Assembly (NCBI GenBank): GCA_903835655.1
Contig: CAILNT010000061.1
Span: 1-64,000, forward strand
Source: an uncultured Pseudomonadota bacterium
Lineage (GTDB): Bacteria > Pseudomonadota > Gammaproteobacteria > Burkholderiales > Thiobacillaceae
Length of the DNA stretch: 64,000 bases
Direction: 5' to 3'
In this document: one piece after another, positions 40,601 through 48,808 of the stretch
Numbering within the stretch: the first letter of the stretch is position 1
Layout: each line of letters begins with the position of its first letter
Program-made: the position numbers and the translations under genes
Notes under the pieces: generated by a model
Told to the model about the DNA's origin: nothing
Database searches by the model: none
The model's input: only the letters and a program-made list of their open reading frames with translations

Positions 40601-40778
40601 ACGGGCGATTCGGGTGCTGCCCGGGCATACCCACACCCCCATCCTGGCGATGACGGCCAACGCCTTCGACGAAGATCGTCAAAGATGCATCGAGGCGGGG
40701 ATGAACGACCATGTTCCCAAGCCGGTCGATCCGGACAAGTTATTCGAGATCTTGCTGAAGTGGCTGGCACGGGACTGA
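37665..40778 (+). CDS. Hybrid sensor histidine kinase with HAMP, three PAS domains and a receiver
   Basis: This 1037-residue inner-membrane kinase has TM1 (about 7-29), a periplasmic helical domain (about 30-160), TM2 (about 162-185), HAMP (about 186-240), and PAS-type domains at about 265-370, 380-490 and 505-625. It then has HisKA with H672 in NMSHELRTPMN, a HATPase (DTGIGIA, GGTGLGLAIS), and a receiver with D967 in LMDMQMP. No Hpt domain is seen, so a separate phosphotransferase or response regulator is needed. Its start lies 3 nt after the solute-binding gene, implying joint expression and ligand-coupled sensing. No regulator gene follows. Confidence 0.92.
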   Translation: MRIRTLLSISVLASILMVMGLGVANWFITLKLTEISHAQERAQTFSLDVSDLVALTHEYATYSEERAAQQWWKHHARIMGALETRANDHPPASAEAIVQARALAEIFQRLVAASSGTGDLRARQLNLLVSQLVTNTQFLRETAERWADEELALHRHTERVFHILAVAIPALMLLILVVLAMLLYRRVLRPLSGLHRAVLAVAQGDLTQHSAIAARDELGDLSRTFDAMAVDLVTRLRQEIAERIQAAQILADRELDLAEAQRIAHIGSWRWDARTDAVVASEEVCRIYKRASIPPFAQQRGVMYPTQAWEIINTAVQHAARTGTGYDLELPALCGDGSQIWIHTRADPMCDASGDVVGLRGTVQDITERKQAEIALHLSEQRFHQLFDHTDAVAILGYKPGGIVTYWNQASEKAYGYSAGEALGRNLLDLILPEEMHEKIEGSIHSTFEAGLPSGRLLLKHKLGHSVPSYLSHTVVKVERQSPEFFCMGIDLSNLEQAEENVRKLTEAVAQNPNSIMITDTEGRIEYVNLAFTETTGYSFDEAQGQPAGFLGEELTPAATYEGLWSTVKGGGAWHGEFINRKKDGSPQFVNAHIAPIRRVDGRVSHYVAIHEDITEKKRNAEELDHHRHHLEEMLAERSGDLIRANAELVVARDAAEAASRAKSIFLANMSHELRTPMNAIMGMTDLALRHATDSKLRAQLTKVTQASQHLLHVINDILDISKIEAERLTLEQVDFKLGEVLETLMSLIGNKAVEKGLKLHSDLPQDIAHLSLVGDPLRLGQIMLNLAGNAVKFTAQGSITLRIRMLEESPHGVLLRCEVEDTGIGIAALDQQRLFTAFEQADGSMTRKYGGTGLGLAISKRLAQLMGGEIGVESQAESGSTFWFTFRLGKGHGAAPAAVIEHDTAEVRLRTRYAGARILLAEDEPINQEVSRELLEDVGLVVDLAEDGVQAVEMARNSGYALILMDMQMPNLNGLDATRAIRVLPGHTHTPILAMTANAFDEDRQRCIEAGMNDHVPKPVDPDKLFEILLKWLARD

Positions 40779-40876
40779 AATGGGCGCTACGTCGGCACAT
40801 CATGGGGCATCGAAACGCCTACATGCTCGCGCATGCTGGCAACCAGGCGTGGTTGATCCCGGATTCCGCCGTTGGA

Positions 40877-40900
40877 TCGTGGGAGCGGGCTTGCCCGCGA
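40877..40900 (+). repeat. REP-like palindromic element
   Basis: The sequence TCGTGGGAGCGGGCTTGCCCGCGA is a near-perfect match to the classical REP unit. It is flanked by GGATC-type sequences on both sides (GGATCGTGG and CACGGATC). It lies in the 218-nt gap between the convergent kinase and merR genes, a usual site. No tRNA-Pro, which often follows merR in betaproteobacteria, was found in this gap. Confidence 0.8.
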
Positions 40901-40996
40901 TAGTCACGGATCATTGGGCATTCAGGCGGTTTTCCAGGGGGGGGCAGCCCTCGCGGGAAAGACAAATCAGGATGCCCTGAAGTGTTTGTAGTGCCT

Positions 40997-41365
40997 TTAT
41001 CGTAGCAGTTCGAGTATCTCTACGAGTTCTCGCCGGATGGCAGTGGCATCCAGCTCTTCGTCAGGCTCCGGAAGGGCGACGACGAACTCGACTTCCTCCT
41101 CGTTGGATAAGCGATTACGCGCGCCGCTGATGGTGAAGCCCTGCTCGTAGAGCAACTCGCGGATGTGGCGGATCAGCATGACCTCGTGATGCTGGTAATA
41201 ACGCCGATTCCCGCGCCGCTTGACCGGCTTCAACTGGGTGAACTCCTGCTCCCAGTAGCGCAGCACATGCGGCTTCACGCCGCACAACTCGCTCACCTCA
41301 CCGATGGTGAAGTACCGCTTAGTCGGGATGGCGGGAAGTTCAGAGTTCGGCAGATGGTCCGACAT
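40997..41365 (-). CDS. MerR family transcriptional regulator
   Basis: This 122-residue protein has an N-terminal MerR helix-turn-helix (about 17-85), with [25 protein letters not shown] and the wing KRRGNRRYY (motifs given by their ends YFTIG...WEQEF). The dimerisation helix is short, and no metal-binding cysteine cluster is present. It is the regulator commonly found after ihfA in betaproteobacteria; its targets are unknown. It overlaps the ihfA 3' end by 26 nt, so translation is probably coupled. Confidence 0.92.
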   Translation of the reverse strand: MSDHLPNSELPAIPTKRYFTIGEVSELCGVKPHVLRYWEQEFTQLKPVKRRGNRRYYQHHEVMLIRHIRELLYEQGFTISGARNRLSNEEEVEFVVALPEPDEELDATAIRRELVEILELLR

Positions 41366-41648
41366 GGGCCTCTTCCACCATGGCTTTCAGCTTCTGGCTG
41401 GCGTGAAAGGTCACGACTCGCCTGGCCGTGATCGGCATTTCTTCGCCGGTCTTGGGGTTGCGCCCCGGGCGCTGCGGTTTTTCGCGCAACTGGAAATTGC
41501 CGAAGCCGGATAGCTTGACGCTATCGCCCTTTTCCAGCGCGGTACGCACCTCCTCGAAGAAAGTTTCCACCATCTCCTTGGCTTCGCGCTTGTTCAAGCC
41601 CACCTTTTCAAACAACAGGTTGGCAAGTTCAGCCTTTGTGAGGGTCAT
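41340..41648 (-). CDS. ihfA: Integration host factor alpha subunit
   Basis: IHF-alpha forms the DNA-bending IHF heterodimer with IHF-beta and shapes promoters, recombination sites and the origin. The 102-residue protein has the HU/IHF fold, with [26 protein letters not shown] and [10 protein letters not shown], whose proline intercalates into DNA. It lies 15 nt after pheT in the conserved order. Confidence 0.96.
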   Translation of the reverse strand: MTLTKAELANLLFEKVGLNKREAKEMVETFFEEVRTALEKGDSVKLSGFGNFQLREKPQRPGRNPKTGEEMPITARRVVTFHASQKLKAMVEEAHVGPSAEL

Positions 41649-41663
41649 GCGTGCTCGTCTCCG

Positions 41664-44021
41664 TCAGCGTCGCAAGTTGGCATTGAATTGGTCGCTCAGG
41701 ATGCCGACGACGTTCTGCACAGCAGACTCGATCTCTGGTTCTGTAAGCGTTTTCTCAGTATGTTGTAACAACATCTTGAATGCAAGGCTCTTTTTCCCTT
41801 GATCCACTCCCTGCCCCTGGTATACGTCGAACAGGGCGAATTCAGAAACCAGCGCCGGCATGGCGGCCCGCACGCCCTCCAGCATGGCCGCGAGCGGCTC
41901 ACGCGCATCGACCACCACGGCGATGTCGCGACGCACCGAGGGCAGACGGGGCACACCCAGGTAGCGCGGCGCCTGACCCGCCAACAGGGGAGTCAGGTCG
42001 ATCTCGAACAGGATGGGCGCGCGGCACAAACCATGGCTTTGCACCAGGCGCGGATGCAAGGCGCCGATCCAGCCGGCCGCCACGCCGTCCAGATGGACAC
42101 GAGCACACTGGCCCGGGTGCAGCGCAGGGTGCGTAGCCGGCAGGAAGGCCACGGTATGCGCTTGCACCAGGGCTTCGACATCGGCCTTGAGGTCGAAAAA
42201 ATCGACCGGGCGGGTGGGCTCGCCCCATTGTTCGGCGTGTGCCGCGCCAAAAACCAGTCCGGCGGCATGGAGCGGCTGGGCATCGGCATCGGCCGCCAGG
42301 AAGACGCGACCGATCTCGAACAGACGCAGGCGTTCCTGGCCGTGGTTTAGATTATGTTTCAAGGTCTGGATCAGGCCGCCCATGAGGCTACCGCGCATCA
42401 CGCCCATCTGGCTGGCGATGGGGTTGAGTAGCGGCAATGCGCCCCCCGTCGTGCGAAAGTCGCGGTCCAATTCCTCGGAGAGGAAGCTATAGGTGATGAT
42501 TTCCTGGTAGCCCCTGGCCACCATGAGTTTTTTCAAGTCATGCGGGGTGCGCTTACCCTCCCCTACCGGCAACATCCGGGCCTGGCCGCGCGGGGCCGCA
42601 ACGGGAATCGCGTCATAGCCGTGGACTCGCGCGATTTCCTCGATCAGATCGACTTCAGCGTTGAGATCGAAACGATGGCTGGGTACGGAAACTTGCCATA
42701 CCTCGGCCTCACCCACGACCTTCAGATCCAGGCGCAGCAGGAGGGTGCGAATGACGGTATCGGCCAGGTCGAAGCCGAGCAGGCGACGCACTCGGGCCGG
42801 GCGGAAAGTGATGGGTGCGCGTGCCGGAACACCTGGACCGACTTCCACGACCGGGCCGCCAGCACCGCCACAGATATCCAGGATCAGGCGGCTGGCTCGT
42901 TCCAGCGCCCGGCGCGGCAGTTCGGGATCGACGCCGCGTTCGAATCGGTGCGAGGAATCGGTGGACAAGCCATAGCGGCGAGCGCGGCCGGCGATGGCAT
43001 CGGGATGGAAATGCGCGGCTTCCAGGAATATGGCGCTCGTGGCCGGCGACACCGCGGTGGCAACGCCTCCCATGATGCCCGCCAGGGCTAGGGCGCCGCT
43101 GTCGTCGGCGATCGTCAGGGCATCTCCGGCCAGAGTGATGTGCTGCTCGTTGAGCAGCGCCAGCGTCTCGCCCGCCCGCCCCATGCGCACGCGGATGCCA
43201 CCTTGCAGCCTGGCGAGATCGAAGGCGTGCATGGGCTGGCCCAGTTCCAGCAGCACGTAGTTGCTCACGTCCACCACCGGATGGATGGCACGCAAACCGG
43301 AACGCTCCAGTCTCTCGATCATCCAGTTCGGCGTCGCGGCATTCGCGTCGAGGCCATGGATCACCCGACCGCAATAGCGTGGGCAGGCGGTTTCCTCCTC
43401 GATGGCGACCGGGTGGGTGGCGTCCGAAGTCACCGCGACCGGCGCGCAATCGATCGACATGAGCGGTGCATCGGCCAGGGCCGCGACTTCTCGGGCGATC
43501 CCCTGGAGCGACAGGCAATCGCCGCGATTGGGCGTGAGCTTCAAGGTGAGGAGTTGGTCGTCGAGACTCAGCCATCGCCGCAGCGACTGGCCGACAGGCG
43601 CGTCACCCGAGAGTTCCAGGATGCCGGCGGCATCTCCGGACACGCCCAACTCCTTGGTGGAGCAGAGCATGCCGTAAGAGGCCACGCCGCGCACCTTGGC
43701 CTGCTTGATGGCGAAGTCCCCGGGCAACACCGCGCCGACCAGGGCGCAGGCGGTCTTCAGGCCCGCGCGGGCATTGGCGGCGCCACAAACGATGGTCAGC
43801 GGCTGCGAGGCACCGACGTTCACCTGGCAGACCTGGAGGCGATCGGCGTCGGGGTGTTTTTCGGCGGAGAGGATTTCCGCGACCACCACCAGATCGAAGG
43901 CCGGCGCCACGGGGGTCAAGGCCTCGACCTCCAGCCCGGCCATGGTCAGGAGATGGCCGAGTTCCTGGGTGTTGAGTGCGGGATTGACGAGGCTTCTAAG
44001 CCAGGCTTCGGAGAATTGCAT
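41664..44021 (-). CDS. pheT: Phenylalanyl-tRNA synthetase beta chain
   Basis: PheT is the large subunit of the alpha2-beta2 synthetase that charges tRNA-Phe. The 785-residue protein has an N-terminal EMAP-like tRNA-binding domain (about 40-150), B3/B4 editing domains, the B5 module and the synthetase-like core. The C-terminal FDX-ACB domain (about 690-785) ends in FNANLRR and binds the tRNA anticodon. It starts 21 nt after pheS. Confidence 0.96.
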   Translation of the reverse strand: MQFSEAWLRSLVNPALNTQELGHLLTMAGLEVEALTPVAPAFDLVVVAEILSAEKHPDADRLQVCQVNVGASQPLTIVCGAANARAGLKTACALVGAVLPGDFAIKQAKVRGVASYGMLCSTKELGVSGDAAGILELSGDAPVGQSLRRWLSLDDQLLTLKLTPNRGDCLSLQGIAREVAALADAPLMSIDCAPVAVTSDATHPVAIEEETACPRYCGRVIHGLDANAATPNWMIERLERSGLRAIHPVVDVSNYVLLELGQPMHAFDLARLQGGIRVRMGRAGETLALLNEQHITLAGDALTIADDSGALALAGIMGGVATAVSPATSAIFLEAAHFHPDAIAGRARRYGLSTDSSHRFERGVDPELPRRALERASRLILDICGGAGGPVVEVGPGVPARAPITFRPARVRRLLGFDLADTVIRTLLLRLDLKVVGEAEVWQVSVPSHRFDLNAEVDLIEEIARVHGYDAIPVAAPRGQARMLPVGEGKRTPHDLKKLMVARGYQEIITYSFLSEELDRDFRTTGGALPLLNPIASQMGVMRGSLMGGLIQTLKHNLNHGQERLRLFEIGRVFLAADADAQPLHAAGLVFGAAHAEQWGEPTRPVDFFDLKADVEALVQAHTVAFLPATHPALHPGQCARVHLDGVAAGWIGALHPRLVQSHGLCRAPILFEIDLTPLLAGQAPRYLGVPRLPSVRRDIAVVVDAREPLAAMLEGVRAAMPALVSEFALFDVYQGQGVDQGKKSLAFKMLLQHTEKTLTEPEIESAVQNVVGILSDQFNANLRR

Positions 44022-44042
44022 GATTGAGTGCTGGCAAAGGAT

Positions 44043-45128
<1,086 letters not shown>

Positions 45129-45494
45129 TTACACCGCCAGACAGGCGCGGGCTTGCTCGACGATCTTGGCGAAAGCGGGCTGGTCGAACACGGCCATGTC
45201 GGAGAGTACCTTGCGGTCGATCTCGATGGCTGCTTTCTTCAGGCCGCACATGAACTGGCTGTAGTTCAGATCGATATCCATCGCGCGTACGGCCGCGTTG
45301 ATCCGGGCGATCCACAACACACGGAACTGGCGCTTTTTCTGGCGACGGTCGCGATAGGCGTACTGGCCGGCCTTCATGACCGCTTCGTTGGCGACGCGGA
45401 ATACGTTCTTGCGACGGCCGCGATAGCCCTTGGCTGCGTCGATGACCTTCTTGTGATTGGCGTGTGCGGTTACACCACGTTTGACTCTAGGCAT
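45129..45494 (-). CDS. rplT: 50S ribosomal protein L20
   Basis: L20 is an early assembly protein of the large subunit and, in many bacteria, a repressor of its own operon. The 121-residue basic protein shows [21 protein letters not shown] and [21 protein letters not shown] (motifs given by their starts RVKRG and RDRRQK). It lies 11 nt after rpmI. The hairpins upstream of rpmI may be its binding site. Confidence 0.97.
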   Translation of the reverse strand: MPRVKRGVTAHANHKKVIDAAKGYRGRRKNVFRVANEAVMKAGQYAYRDRRQKKRQFRVLWIARINAAVRAMDIDLNYSQFMCGLKKAAIEIDRKVLSDMAVFDQPAFAKIVEQARACLAV

Positions 45495-45505
45495 GCTCTA
45501 TCTCC

Positions 45506-45703
45506 TTATGCGTAGGGCATCATGTCGCGGACATGGCCGATATCCGAGGGATTGACGTCGGACATCCCGCGCAAGTGACGTTTGCGCTTCGTGCTCTTCT
45601 TGGTCAGGATGTGGCGCATATAGGCGGACGAACGCTTGATACTGCCGCTACCGCGCACGCGGAAGCGCTTGGCGGCGCCGCTCTTGGTCTTCATCTTGGG
45701 CAT
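45506..45703 (-). CDS. rpmI: 50S ribosomal protein L35
   Basis: L35 is a 65-residue basic large-subunit protein. It has the start [14 protein letters not shown] and the lysine/arginine-rich [12 protein letters not shown] segment. It sits between infC and rplT in the conserved order. The 141-nt gap from infC contains two hairpins (see next entry). Confidence 0.97.
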   Translation of the reverse strand: MPKMKTKSGAAKRFRVRGSGSIKRSSAYMRHILTKKSTKRKRHLRGMSDVNPSDIGHVRDMMPYA

Positions 45704-45735
45704 GACTGCTCCATTTTCTTCGATGCTCTCCGGCG

Positions 45736-45803
45736 ACTCCCTACGGGAGTGCTTGAACGGCCGGACGGCACTTGTCGGTACGAGGATTAGCGAGGCTCGT
45801 ACC
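45736..45803 (-). promoter_or_regulatory. Hairpins in the rpmI leader, candidate L20 control site
   Basis: Two inverted repeats lie in the infC-rpmI gap. One has an 8-bp stem GGTACGAG/CTCGTACC (45777-45803) with an 11-nt loop, and the other a 6-bp stem ACTCCC/GGGAGT (45736-45750) with a 3-nt loop. In E. coli L20 represses rpmI-rplT translation by binding leader RNA of this kind. The assignment here is by position and structure only. Confidence 0.45.
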
Positions 45804-45844
45804 CACCTCGAAATAACGAAAACCCAGGCGGATCGAAACCCGAC

Positions 45845-46366
45845 CTATTTCTTCTTCTTCGGCGCCAGCACCATGATCATCTGGCGGCCTTCGAGTTTGG
45901 GAAACTGCTCGACTACACCGTGTTCGGTGAGATCGGCTTCTACCCGCTTGAGCAAATCCAGGCCGAACTCCTGGTGGGCCATTTCCCGGCCACGGAAGCG
46001 TAGCGTGATCTTGGCCTTGTCGCCTTCGCCCAGGAAGCGGATCAGGTTGCGTATCTTGACCTGATAGTCGTTATCGTCCGTCGCCGGACGAAACTTCACT
46101 TCCTTGATCTGGATCTGTTTCTGTTTGAGCTTGGCCTCGTGCTGCTTCTTGCTTTCCTGGTACTTGTATTTGCCGTAATCCATGATGCGGCAAACCGGGG
46201 GCTGCGCTTGCGGCGCAATCTCCACCAGATCCAGCTCGGCTGTTTCGGCCATGGCCAATGCTTCACGCAGACTGACGATACCCAGCTGCTCGCTCTCCAC
46301 TCCCACCAGTCGGATCGGGGAGACGTCAATCTCACCATTGATCCGGGGTTCTTTATCCTGTGCTAT
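45845..46366 (-). CDS. infC: Translation initiation factor IF-3, probable AUA start
   Basis: IF-3 keeps ribosomal subunits apart and proofreads the start codon. The protein must include the conserved RINGEI segment; the only in-frame near-start codon above it is ATA at 46366, with AAGGGG 6-7 nt upstream. That gives 173 residues starting [13 protein letters not shown], close to other IF-3 proteins. In E. coli infC starts with AUU and is autoregulated because IF-3 rejects such codons; AUA would work the same way. The shorter GTG start at 46306 would lose RINGEI. The N-domain, basic linker ([15 protein letters not shown]) and C-domain ending MVLAPKKKK are intact. Confidence 0.93.
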   Translation of the reverse strand: MAQDKEPRINGEIDVSPIRLVGVESEQLGIVSLREALAMAETAELDLVEIAPQAQPPVCRIMDYGKYKYQESKKQHEAKLKQKQIQIKEVKFRPATDDNDYQVKIRNLIRFLGEGDKAKITLRFRGREMAHQEFGLDLLKRVEADLTEHGVVEQFPKLEGRQMIMVLAPKKKK

Positions 46367-46379
46367 CTCAAGCCCCTTG

Positions 46380-46414
46380 AAAAAAACGAGGAGCCGACCA
46401 AACGCGTCGGCTCC
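46380..46414 (-). terminator. Intrinsic terminator/attenuator between thrS and infC
   Basis: On the minus strand a perfect 9-bp stem GGAGCCGAC/GTCGGCTCC with a 7-nt loop is followed by CG and seven T residues. It starts 17 nt after the thrS stop. Its T tract runs straight into the infC Shine-Dalgarno, ending 13 nt before the start codon. The SD itself is inside a short CAAG-GGG-CTTG inverted repeat. Confidence 0.88.
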
Positions 46415-46431
46415 CCAGGTGGTTCACTCAC

Positions 46432-48327
46432 TCATGAACCCGAATGTAGTATTCCGAGGAAGGCGTCCAAATCCATCGCGCCCAAATCCTCGCCTCCGCG
46501 TTTGCGCACAGCCACCCGGCCTTCCTGGCGTTCTTTCTCGCCGACGATGATCAGGTAGGGGACACGCTGCATGGAGTGCTCGCGAATTTTATAGGTGATC
46601 TTCTCATTTCTCAAGTCCGAAACCGCACGTATCCCTTGTTTTTTAAGGTCTTGCACGATCTGCGCGGCGTATTCCGCCTGCGCGTCGGTGATATCCATGA
46701 CCACCACCTGAACCGGGGCCAGCCAGACTGGAAAATTCCCGGCGTAATGCTCGATCAGTATGCCGATGAAACGCTCCAGTGAACCCAGGATCGCGCGATG
46801 CAGCATGACCGGCGGCTTGCGGGTGTTGTCCTCGTCGACGAACTCGGCTCCCAGGCGCACCGGCAGGTTGAAGTCGAGCTGGATGGTGCCAACCTGCCAG
46901 AGGCGGCCCAGGGTGTCTTTCAGGGTGAACTCGATCTTGGGACCATAGAAAGCGCCCTCTCCCGGCTGGTATTCGAAGACCAGTCCGTTTTGCTTCAGGG
47001 CGGCCGCCAGCCCGGTTTCCGACTTGTCCCAGGTCTCATCGGTGCCGACGCGTTTCTCCGGACGGGTGGACAGCTTCACCAGCACCTCGTCGAAGCCGAA
47101 GTCGGCATACACGGTTTGCAGCATCCGGATGAAGTCCGACACCTCGGACTGGATCTGCGCTTCCGTGCAGAAAATGTGAGCATCGTCCTGGGTGAAGGCA
47201 CGCACCCGCATCAGCCCATGCAGGGCCCCGGAGGGCTCGTTGCGGTGGCAAGAGCCGAACTCGGCCAGTCGCAGCGGCAGATCGCGATAGGAATGCAGGC
47301 CATGGTTGAAAATCTGCACATGGCCGGGGCAATTCATCGGCTTCACCGCGTAATCGCGATTTTCCGACGCGGTGGTGAACATCTGCTCGCGGTAGTTTTC
47401 CCAGTGGCCGGATTTTTCCCACAGGGACTTGTCCATCACCGTCGGCGTCTTCACTTCCTGGTAACCGTATTCGACGAATTTCCGGCGCATGTATTGCTCG
47501 ATTTCCTGCCAGAGCACCCAGCCGTGCGGGTGCCAGAAAACCATGCCGGGCGATTCTTCCTGTAGATGGAACAGGTTGAGTTGCTTGCCCAGGCGACGGT
47601 GATCCCGCTTCTCCGCCTCTTCCAGTCGAAACAAGTGGGCGGCCAGATCTTCCTTGTTGCCCCAGGCCGTGCCGTAGACGCGCTGCAACATCTCGTTCTT
47701 CGAGTCGCCGCGCCAGTAGGCGCCGGCCAGCTTCATCAGCTTGAACACCTTGAGCTTGCCCGTGGACGGCACGTGGGGCCCGCGGCAAAGGTCGATGAAG
47801 TCGCCCTCTCGGTACAGGGAGATCACCTGCCCCTGGGGAATGGCGGAAATGATCTCGGCCTTGTACTGCTCGCCGATGGATTGGAAGAAGGCCACCGCCT
47901 GGTCGCGATCCCATTCCTCGCGGGTGATCTGGATGTCCTTCTTCGCCAGTTCGCCCATGCGCTTCTCGATCGCTGCCATGTCTTCCAGGGTGAAGGGGCG
48001 TTTGTAGGAGAAGTCGTAATAGAAACCATCCTCGATCGAAGGACCGATGGTCACCTGAGCGTCCGGAAACAGCGTCTTCACCGCATAGGCCAGCAGGTGA
48101 GCGGTGGAATGGCGGATCAGTTCGAGGCCGGCGGCATCGCGATCGGTGATGATGGCGAGCTGGGCGTCTGTTTCGATGCGATAAGAAGTATCGACCAGCT
48201 GGCCGTCCACCTTGCCGGCGAGCGCCGCACGTGCCAGGCCGGCGCCGATGCTGGCGGCCACCTCTGCGACCGTCACCGGCGCGTCGTATACGCGCTGGGA
48301 ACCATCGGGAAGACGAATAACAGGCAT
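46432..48327 (-). CDS. thrS: Threonyl-tRNA synthetase
   Basis: ThrS charges tRNA-Thr. The 631-residue class II enzyme has the N-terminal TGS domain (about 1-60), the editing domain with [10 protein letters not shown] (H residues for Ser-tRNA clearance), and [10 protein letters not shown]. The catalytic core shows [29 protein letters not shown] (class II motif 2) and [11 protein letters not shown] (motif 3). The C-terminal anticodon-binding domain ends in [15 protein letters not shown] lies about 7 nt upstream of the ATG. A terminator hairpin and a tRNA-like remnant precede it. Confidence 0.97.
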   Translation of the reverse strand: MPVIRLPDGSQRVYDAPVTVAEVAASIGAGLARAALAGKVDGQLVDTSYRIETDAQLAIITDRDAAGLELIRHSTAHLLAYAVKTLFPDAQVTIGPSIEDGFYYDFSYKRPFTLEDMAAIEKRMGELAKKDIQITREEWDRDQAVAFFQSIGEQYKAEIISAIPQGQVISLYREGDFIDLCRGPHVPSTGKLKVFKLMKLAGAYWRGDSKNEMLQRVYGTAWGNKEDLAAHLFRLEEAEKRDHRRLGKQLNLFHLQEESPGMVFWHPHGWVLWQEIEQYMRRKFVEYGYQEVKTPTVMDKSLWEKSGHWENYREQMFTTASENRDYAVKPMNCPGHVQIFNHGLHSYRDLPLRLAEFGSCHRNEPSGALHGLMRVRAFTQDDAHIFCTEAQIQSEVSDFIRMLQTVYADFGFDEVLVKLSTRPEKRVGTDETWDKSETGLAAALKQNGLVFEYQPGEGAFYGPKIEFTLKDTLGRLWQVGTIQLDFNLPVRLGAEFVDEDNTRKPPVMLHRAILGSLERFIGILIEHYAGNFPVWLAPVQVVVMDITDAQAEYAAQIVQDLKKQGIRAVSDLRNEKITYKIREHSMQRVPYLIIVGEKERQEGRVAVRKRGGEDLGAMDLDAFLGILHSGS

Positions 48328-48345
48328 ATAACCCCTTCGGAAACG

Positions 48346-48368
48346 AAAAAAGCCCTCGAAAGGGCTTT
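48346..48368 (-). terminator. Intrinsic terminator directly upstream of thrS
   Basis: On the minus strand the 8-bp stem AAAGCCCT/AGGGCTTT with a stable TTCG tetraloop is followed by a T run (six T in total, three of them in the stem). It ends 18 nt before the thrS ATG and starts 28 nt after the CCA of the tRNA-Val remnant. It may be the original terminator of that tRNA gene, or a thrS leader attenuator. Confidence 0.8.
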
Positions 48369-48396
48369 AGTCCATACCACTATCGTGGGCTTGTGT

Positions 48397-48430
48397 TGGT
48401 AGGCGCGATTGGACTCGATCCAATACGACC
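48397..48430 (-). pseudogene. tRNA-Val(GAC) 3' remnant or tRNA-like leader element
   Basis: On the minus strand this reads GGTCGT, a T-arm with a 5-bp stem ATTGG/CCAAT and loop ATCGAGT, then the acceptor strand CGCGCCT, discriminator A and CCA. It matches the 3' end I recall for betaproteobacterial tRNA-Val(GAC), which sits before thrS in this lineage. The universal T54 is A here. No D-arm or valine anticodon arm follows upstream, although GGCGCG at 48473-48478, placed at tRNA length, could pair with the acceptor strand. It is therefore a decayed or truncated tRNA. A tRNA-mimicking control element for thrS is an alternative. Confidence 0.65.
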
Positions 48431-48808
48431 GGGGAACCCAGAGGCCGGCCCGCTGATTCTACTGTGACTTCGCGCGCCATCCAACCCCTAAATGCCCATG
48501 ATTCGCCCCAAGGCCGGGGTGCGCCTAGCGGCTGTCATCCAGCGCATCGCTCCGCGCTCCTTTGGTACCCCCGTGCTCGCGCGCTCGCACCCAGGCGTCC
48601 CGAGCAAGCACTCCTCAATACCGCAGTAACCGGAAAAAATTGAGAGCTGGCAGGAGGTCGTGGCACACTTGACCTGTTTCTAGGGGTCGTGACCGCAGAT
48701 CACCCCGAAGGGTGTTCGAATTCCCGGAGGAAACGACTTCAACATCACGCAAGCTTGACCAGACCAGCCGCGAGGTTGCCAGCGGTGACCGAGCTCAGGA
48801 AATCATCG
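48431..48808. other. Gene-free region between the tRNA remnant and the rhomboid gene
   Basis: I see no convincing gene in this 378-nt stretch. Open frames are short and lack Shine-Dalgarno sequences. It contains GC-rich short inverted repeats, such as CCCCAAGGCCGGGG near 48507-48521. It separates divergent thrS and the rhomboid gene, so it should contain both promoters. It may also be scar sequence from loss of the 5' part of tRNA-Val. Confidence 0.5.

Noticed and set aside
40779-40996. tRNA-Pro expected after merR by synteny
   Set aside because: No cloverleaf or CGG/GGG/TGG anticodon arm could be found in this gap; only a REP element is present.
48397-48700. Possible tmRNA (ssrA) ending in CCA before thrS
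   Set aside because: No tag reading frame resembling ANDENYALAA, no matching 5' acceptor at tmRNA distance, and the T-loop does not fit.
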